Assembly (NCBI GenBank): GCA_947069175.1
Contig: CAMTDV010000017.1
Coordinates: 37,333,126 to 37,397,125, forward strand
Direction: 5' to 3'
Origin: Scalesia atractyloides
Lineage: Eukaryota; Streptophyta; Magnoliopsida; Asterales; Asteraceae
Length of the DNA: 64,000 nt
Shown here: positions 58,505-64,000 of the stretch, in pieces
Layout of the letters: each line of letters begins with the position of its first letter
Position numbering within the stretch: the first letter of the stretch is position 1
The notes under the pieces: model-generated
Told to the model about the DNA's origin: nothing
What the model saw: only the letters and a program-made list of their open reading frames with translations
Database searches by the model: none
Translations under genes and position numbers: made by a program

Positions 58505-59830
58505 ATGTCGGCTAGGCAATTACGTGGAGGTAGAAAGTCAGGAAAGTCAAACGAACGCTTGGCCACACAAATCGCTAAACAAATGGCCGCAGTGCTTCCT
58601 GACATCGTGCTTCAAGTTCAACAAGCTCTCACCGCTAATCCCATCAACCCTCCCAACCAAGAAGACCAGGGCGTCGCCAACCCTCCTTCCAAAACCCCCA
58701 AGTGCACCTACAAACACTTCAAATCCTGCGATCCCCCAAAATATGAAGGGACCGAAGGTGTTACCGCCCTCCTTCACTGGTTTGAAGAAATGGAAAACAC
58801 TTTCTTCAATTGCGATTGTCCCGAGGACCGTAAGGTACGTTACGCGACTGGAAGACTGTTTGGGGTAGCCCTTACCTGGTGGAACATGGAAAAGGGTAAG
58901 CGAGGAGTTGAAGATGCCATGGCCTTAACATGGTAAGAGTTAAGGGAACTCATGACATGACGCCTCTGTCCAAGAAGCGAAATCAAAAAGCTGGAAGACG
59001 AATTCCACGCACTGAAACAAAAGGAAGGAGACCACACTTCATATAATAAGAGATTTCTCGAGTTGAACCAGATGATCCCCAATTTGTTCACCCCCTTGTA
59101 CCGCTTAGTCGAACACTACATTCGAGGCCTCCCCTCGAAAATCCAAGATTCGGTTTTAAGCACTTCGGCCGCAATGGAGTTAGCTACAGAACTCACTGAG
59201 AATCGCATTCAAAACGGCAAGTTCAAAGATGAGAAGAAGAAAGCACCCATTGAGACCCCAACTCCAAACCACCTCGTCTCATCCTCGAAGTTTGCTGGTA
59301 AGAGGAAGCGAAATAGCAAGAATTTTGCTGTCACTCAAACCAACCCTCCTATCACTGCTGCACCAATCACCCAAATTGCTCATCCAGCTGCACCATTCAA
59401 AAAGACATACACTAGCCCACACCCAAAGTGCAACCTCTATCAATACCATCACCCTCCCGAAAACCCCTGCCAACATTGCACAAGTTGTGGCCGTGCGGGT
59501 CACACCATCCAAACCTGCCGTACCCTTCAACGAATGAACCGCAATCAACCTCCAACCCAAACCCAAAATCAGATAGTGGGCCAAGCCCAACAACCTTTAC
59601 TTCTACCACCTGCACAACACGCAGCACAACCTTACTACCAACCCAACTACCCCATGATGCAACCCTTGCGAGCTTGTTTCAACTGTGGGGACCCAAACCA
59701 CTTCAGGAACACTTGTCCACACCTAGTAAACATCATCCATGCCCAAGCTCAAGCGAACCCGGTAAACCAAGCTAACCAAGCTCCCCCACCTGCTAGGGGA
59801 AGAGCTTTCAATATCAATGCCAACCAAGCC
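58505..59830 (+). pseudogene. gag: gag of element F, two nonsense codons
   Basis: Gag frame opening MSARQLRGGRKSGKSNERLA. TAA at 58934 and TGA near 58959 interrupt it; the same frame continues from 59063. Capsid region about residues 65-215. Nucleocapsid region has CTSCGRAGHTIQTC and CFNCGDPNHFRNTC knuckles; the upstream Cys-rich segment reads NLYQYHH where D has NRCQYHH, so one Cys is lost. The coding frame passes straight into protease without a stop, as in single-ORF gag-pol chromoviruses. Confidence 0.87.
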
Positions 59831-62800
59831 AGGGCTGACAACAACGTGGTCAACGGAACGTTTCTCATCAATGGTAGTTATGTATCCATATTATTCGATA
59901 CTGGTGCGGATAAGAGCTTTGTGTCCTTAGAATTCGAACCTATCCTCGACCAACCTCGTGTTAATCTCATGGAATCTCTAACGGTGGAAGTTGCTGACGG
60001 AAAACCCACTTCATTAAATTCTATTATACGCAATTGTACTCTCACTCTGAACGACCACGATTTCCCAGTTGACCTCATTCCTATGAAGTTGGGAAGTTTC
60101 GATGTTATAATCGGTATGGACTGGCTCAGCCAGCATCACGCTGAAGTGGTGTGCCACGAAAAATTCATTCGCATTCCTCTTGCAGACGGTCTGACACTAC
60201 GTATTTTTGGGGAAACCCCTTCGAAAGGACTCAAATTGATGTCCTGCCTTCAAGCCCGAAGTTATCTCCGCAAGAACTATGTCGCATTCCTAACTCACGT
60301 CGTCAAGAAGGGAAACAAGGAGAGGAAACTCGAAGATATCCCAATTGTGAAGGAATTCCCACAAGTTTTTACCGACGACATTTCAGGACTTCCTCCTGTG
60401 AGAGAAGTCGAATTTCGAATCGATCTTGTGCCCGGCGCTACACCAGTCGCAAAATCTCCTTATAGGTTAGCCCCATCCGAGATGCAAGAGCTGGCCAGTC
60501 AACTGCAAGAGCTGACTGACAAAGGATTCATACGTCCTAGCTCATCGCCTTGGGGTGTACCTGTTCTTTTTGTGAAGAAGAAAGATGGAACGTTTCGCAT
60601 GTGAATTGATTATAGAGAACTCAACAAGTTGACGGTTAAAAATTGTTATCCACTGCCTCGCATTGATGACCTTCTAGACCAACTTCAAGGCGCCACCTGC
60701 TTTTCAAAAATCGACCTTCGTTCTGGTTATCATCAGCTTAGAGTGTGCGAAGAAGATATCCCAAAAATCGCTTTCCGAACTCGCTATGGTCATTACGAGT
60801 TCATGGTTATGCCCTTCGGTTAACCAACGCCCCCGCTATCTTCATGGATTTGATGAATAGGGTATGTAAACCCTACCTCGACCGTTTCGTCATAGTCTTC
60901 ATCGACGACATCCTTATCTACTCCAAGTCTAAATCCGATCATGAGCGACACCTTCGACTCATTCTTACACTCTTAAGGACTGAAAAACTTTACGCTAAGA
61001 TCTCAAAATGCGAATTCTGGTTAGGAGAAGTACAATTCCTTGGTCATGTCGTCAATAACAAGGGAATTCATGTCGATCCTTCAAAAATCAAGGCAGTACA
61101 GGAATGGCAAGCGCCACGTACCCCTACCGAAGTTTGGTCATTTCTTGGTTTGGCTGGTTAGTATCGACGCTTCATTGCCAACTTTTCCCGTATCGCGGTA
61201 CCACTCACGGCCTTGACTCATAAACCCTTCATTTGGGGACCTAAGCAAGAAGAGGCCTTCCAAACTTTAAAGCAAAAGCTTTGTGACGCACCTGTCCTTA
61301 CACTCCCCAAGGGTTGCGATGACTTCGTGGTTTATTGCGACGCGTTAGGGCAAGGACTAGGCTGTGTATTAATGCAAAGAGGAAAAGTGATAGCCTATGC
61401 CTCTAGGCAACTCAAAGTTCATGAGAAAAATTACACCACCCACGACCTAGAACTTGGAGCCGTTGTGTTCGCTCTCAAGATATGGAGACATTACCTCTAC
61501 GGTACCAAGTGTGAAATATACACTGACCACAAGAGTCTCCAACATATATTCAACCAGAAAGAGTTGAATATGAGGCAACGAAGATGGGTCGAACTTCTCA
61601 ACGACTACGACTGTTAAATTCGGTATCATCCTGGCAAGGCAAACGTGGTGGCCGATGCACTCAATCGAAAAGGTTATGCGAACTCCATTCGTCTTCTATG
61701 TTCGCAAATCATAACCGACATCAAAGATCGAATCCGGGCAGCTCAACATGTTTCTGTAACAGAAAATGACGTACGCGATGAACTGTCATGTGGAGCTGAA
61801 CTCAAAATCGAAACCAAATCCGATGGTATTCTATACTATTTAAACCGCATATGGATTCCTGATCGCGATAACCTTCGTGATTTCCTCATGAATGAGGCGC
61901 ACAAAACACGATACTCTGTACACCCAGGAGCCGACAAGATGTATCAAGACCTACGATACACCTACTGGTGGCCTGGCATGAAAAAGGATATCGTTGTTTT
62001 TGTTTCCAAGTGCCTTACCTGTTCCAAAGTAAAAGCTGAACATCAAAGACCTTCAGGACTTTTAGTCCAACCCGAAATACTTGTATGGAAGTGGGAAAAC
62101 ATAACCATAGATTTCATTACCGGGTTACCTCGCACCTCCAGTGGGTATGACACCATATGGGTAATAATCGATCCTCTTACAAAGTCATCTCACTTCATTC
62201 CGATTCGCGAGGACTTCAAGAACGAAAAGTTAGCTCGTATCTACATCAGCGAGATCGTAAGCCGTCATGGTGTACCATTAAGCATCATTTCAGACCGTGA
62301 TGGTCGTTTCACTTCACGAACATGGCGAGCCATACAAACCGCTTTGGGTACACGATTAGACCACAGTATTGCTTTTCATCCTCAAACTGATGGTCAATCT
62401 GAACGCACCATCCAAACCCTTGAAGACATGCTACGAGCATGTGTCATAGACTTCAAAGGGAACTGGGACGCTCACCTACCATTAGTTGAGTTTTCGTACA
62501 ACAATAGCTATCATTCAAGTATCGGTATGGCTCCTTTCGAAGCCATATATGGTCGTAAGTGTCGATCTCCAGTATGTTAGCACGAAATTGGGGAAGCGCA
62601 AATCACCGGACCAGAATTAATTCAAGAAACTACCGACAAGATCCTTCAAATTCAAAACAATCTTCTAGCGGCTCAAAGTCATCAAAAGAGTTATGCTGAC
62701 AAACGACGAAAGCCCTTGGAGTTTGACATTGGTGATCAAGTACTTTTAAAAGTATCCCCGTGGAAGGGAGTGGTTCGCTTTGGCCAGAAGGGCAAGCTAG

Positions 62801-63162
62801 CACCACGCTACGTAGGACCTTTCAAGATACTCGAGAGAGTAGGTCCTGTAGCATACAAGCTTGACCTACCAGAAGAGCTCAACAGAATTCATCCCACATT
62901 CCACGTATCAAACTTGAAAAAGTGCCTCGCCGATGAAAACCTCCACATTCCTCTAGAAGACATTCAAGTAGATGAATCTATGCACTTCGTTGAAAGACCA
63001 GTAGAAATCATGGATTTCGGAGAGAAGCGTTTAAGGCAAAGTCGTATTCCAATTGTCAGGGTACGTTGGGAGTCAAAGCGAGGACCCGAGTTTACTTGGG
63101 AACGTGAAGACTCAATGCGCGAAAAATACCCGCATCTTTTTCCGGCTACCAATACTGCTTAA
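59831..63162 (+). pseudogene. pol: pol of element F: protease, RT, RNase H, integrase, chromodomain; degraded
   Basis: Copies retrotransposon RNA and integrates the DNA. Protease: LFDTGADKSF (about 59895). RT: KKKDGTFRM, FSKIDLRSGYHQL (about 60700), IVFIDDILIYS (about 60895). RNase H: VVYCDALGQGLGCVL (about 61328), YTDHKSLQHIF. Integrase: HHCC finger (HPGADKMYQ...CLTCSKVKAEH, about 61920-62040), Asp in ITIDFITGLP (about 62106), Asp in ISDRDGRFT (about 62290), Glu in DGQSERTIQ (about 62390). C-terminus: PHYVGPF-type motif (APRYVGPFKIL) and a chromodomain-like segment (VRVRWESKRGPEFTWERED) typical of Tekay/Del chromoviruses, thought to guide insertion to heterochromatin. Breaks: TGA 60602, one-base loss near 60822, TAG 61159, TAA 61615, TAG 62578; also an in-frame 6-bp loss near 61224. 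The ending TAA is at 63160. Confidence 0.9.
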
Positions 63163-63196
63163 ATTTCGGGACGAAATTTCTAAAAGTAGGGGATAC
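63160..63196 (+). other. Pre-PPT inverted repeat and polypurine tract of element F
   Basis: AAATTTCG-GGA-CGAAATTT overlaps the stop codon, then AAAAGTAGGGGATAC runs to the LTR start. Confidence 0.8.
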
Positions 63197-64000
63197 TGTA
63201 ACAATTGTCGTAAAACGGGTTTCAAAACCCGCTTCGTTTAATAATCAAATATTCGGTTAAAAGTTCGTTGCGTATTTATTGTGACGGTTATTTTAAATAA
63301 TACATAATTAATAAATATTTTAGAATTTAAAAACCATAATAAATAAATAATAATAATAAAATTAAATAAAAGAATAGAACAGGGTAGCCGGGTCTCGAAC
63401 CCGGGTCTCCCGCGTGGACACACACACATCACACCACTCCGCCACACACATATTTGTGTTCAAATACTTAAAAAAATAACATTTATGGTAAAGTCAAAAC
63501 TCGTAAATCAGCAAACCCAGAACTCGAAATCGCCGGCAAAGACCGAGACTCAGCAATTGTTGCTACTTTCCCCATGATTGAAACGCGTAAATTGATTTCG
63601 ACATCAGTTATAACCGTTGCTTAACACACAATTGAGTCAAAACCGTTTCTTTTGAGAATTTAAATCATTGACCGTGATTTTGGCCTCTAAATCGAAACCG
63701 AGCAGCCTGTCCAACTTATAAATACCCGCCCAATTCCTTGTAAACTTTTCGCTCAGAACCGCACGCTCTTCCTGAAGCTTTTTTCCTTTCAAAGCACGTC
63801 GCCGGAGATTTTCGCACTCGCCGGAATATCGCCGGAATTTCTAACCAGAAAACCATAGTTCTCCAAACCAGTATAATCATCTAAACCTCCTTGCTATCTT
63901 TTGATTGGTAAATTATTGGCTCAAAACAGTAATCAAAACTGTTTAATCAGTTTATTCAGTCGGAATCATTGACGGGATTTTTGAATGGTGAAGAAGATGA
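63197..64000 (+). repeat. 3' LTR of element F (partial, cut by window end)
   Basis: Begins TGTAACAATTGTCG. Includes antisense t0 (63385-63446). At about 63541-63550 the sequence reads AGACCGAGACTCAGC without interruption, the empty version of the D insertion site. The tRNA-like cluster would lie beyond the window. Confidence 0.9.

Larger units (their letters stand above)
52983..64000 (+). mobile_element. Element F: near full-length Tekay-type chromovirus (3' LTR runs off the window)
   Basis: 5' LTR (52983-53328 plus 55782-57701, split by the D solo LTR), PBS 57702, leader, gag-pol 58505-63162, PPT, and 3' LTR from 63197. It has all gypsy domains in order PR-RT-RH-INT plus a C-terminal chromodomain-like region. 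At least six nonsense codons and one frameshift make it inactive. The 3' LTR keeps an uninterrupted version of the site where D inserted. Confidence 0.9.

Overview
This window looks like repeat-dense nuclear DNA of a flowering plant, probably a eudicot. An Asteraceae-like genome is plausible, but nothing in the sequence proves the family. The evidence is GT-AG introns, Ty3/gypsy chromoviruses of the Tekay/Del type, Ty1/copia remains, Mutator-like elements (MULEs), Helitron-like ends, long AT microsatellites and one plant F-box/LRR gene. Only one host gene is intact: an F-box/LRR protein of the FBL3 type, in seven exons at 23433-29031. Almost everything else is mobile DNA, much of it nested.

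Layout. 1-1680: AT-rich tandem repeats, a SINE-like piece and a Helitron-like element. 1697-12685: a non-autonomous MULE with a 10-bp target duplication, split by a full-length gag-only LTR retrotransposon (element A, 2543-12085, target duplication AGACT). 13983-23033: a degraded autonomous MULE with a FAR1/MULE transposase fused to an OTU protease domain plus a second transposon-type gene. A 2.8-kb solo LTR (16484-19302, duplication TCCTC) interrupts the transposase. 23034-29070: the FBL3-like gene. 29716-31124: a second non-autonomous MULE carrying a MITE. 31247-31716: an inverted-repeat element with telomere-like repeats. 31757-33740: a deleted copia element.

34.0-64.0 kb is a four-level nest of gypsy elements. 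Element C (LTR with CAAGTTCG palindromes) was entered by element F (autonomous Tekay type, LTR start 52983, running off the window). F's 5' LTR was entered by element D (related to F, duplication CTGAG). D's integrase was entered by element E (gag-only, same family as A, duplication GTTAC). A tandem duplication of about 16.6 kb, joined at the microhomology AATTTTC (34972 / 51572), then copied C-F-D sequence. The downstream copy of D was reduced to a solo LTR.

The most unusual feature is inside the LTRs of the A/E and D/F families. Each intact LTR carries one antisense and three or four sense tRNA-like modules. Most have recognisable A and B boxes and a following T run of at least four, resembling miniature Pol III genes. 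The D-arm-like hairpins, and a separate LTR hairpin, show paired base changes between families. The gag-only elements A and E have no pol; instead they carry five or six copies of a strongly conserved 61-nt hairpin module. The autonomous relatives D and F, both now full of stops and frameshifts, show what kind of element could once have supplied pol.
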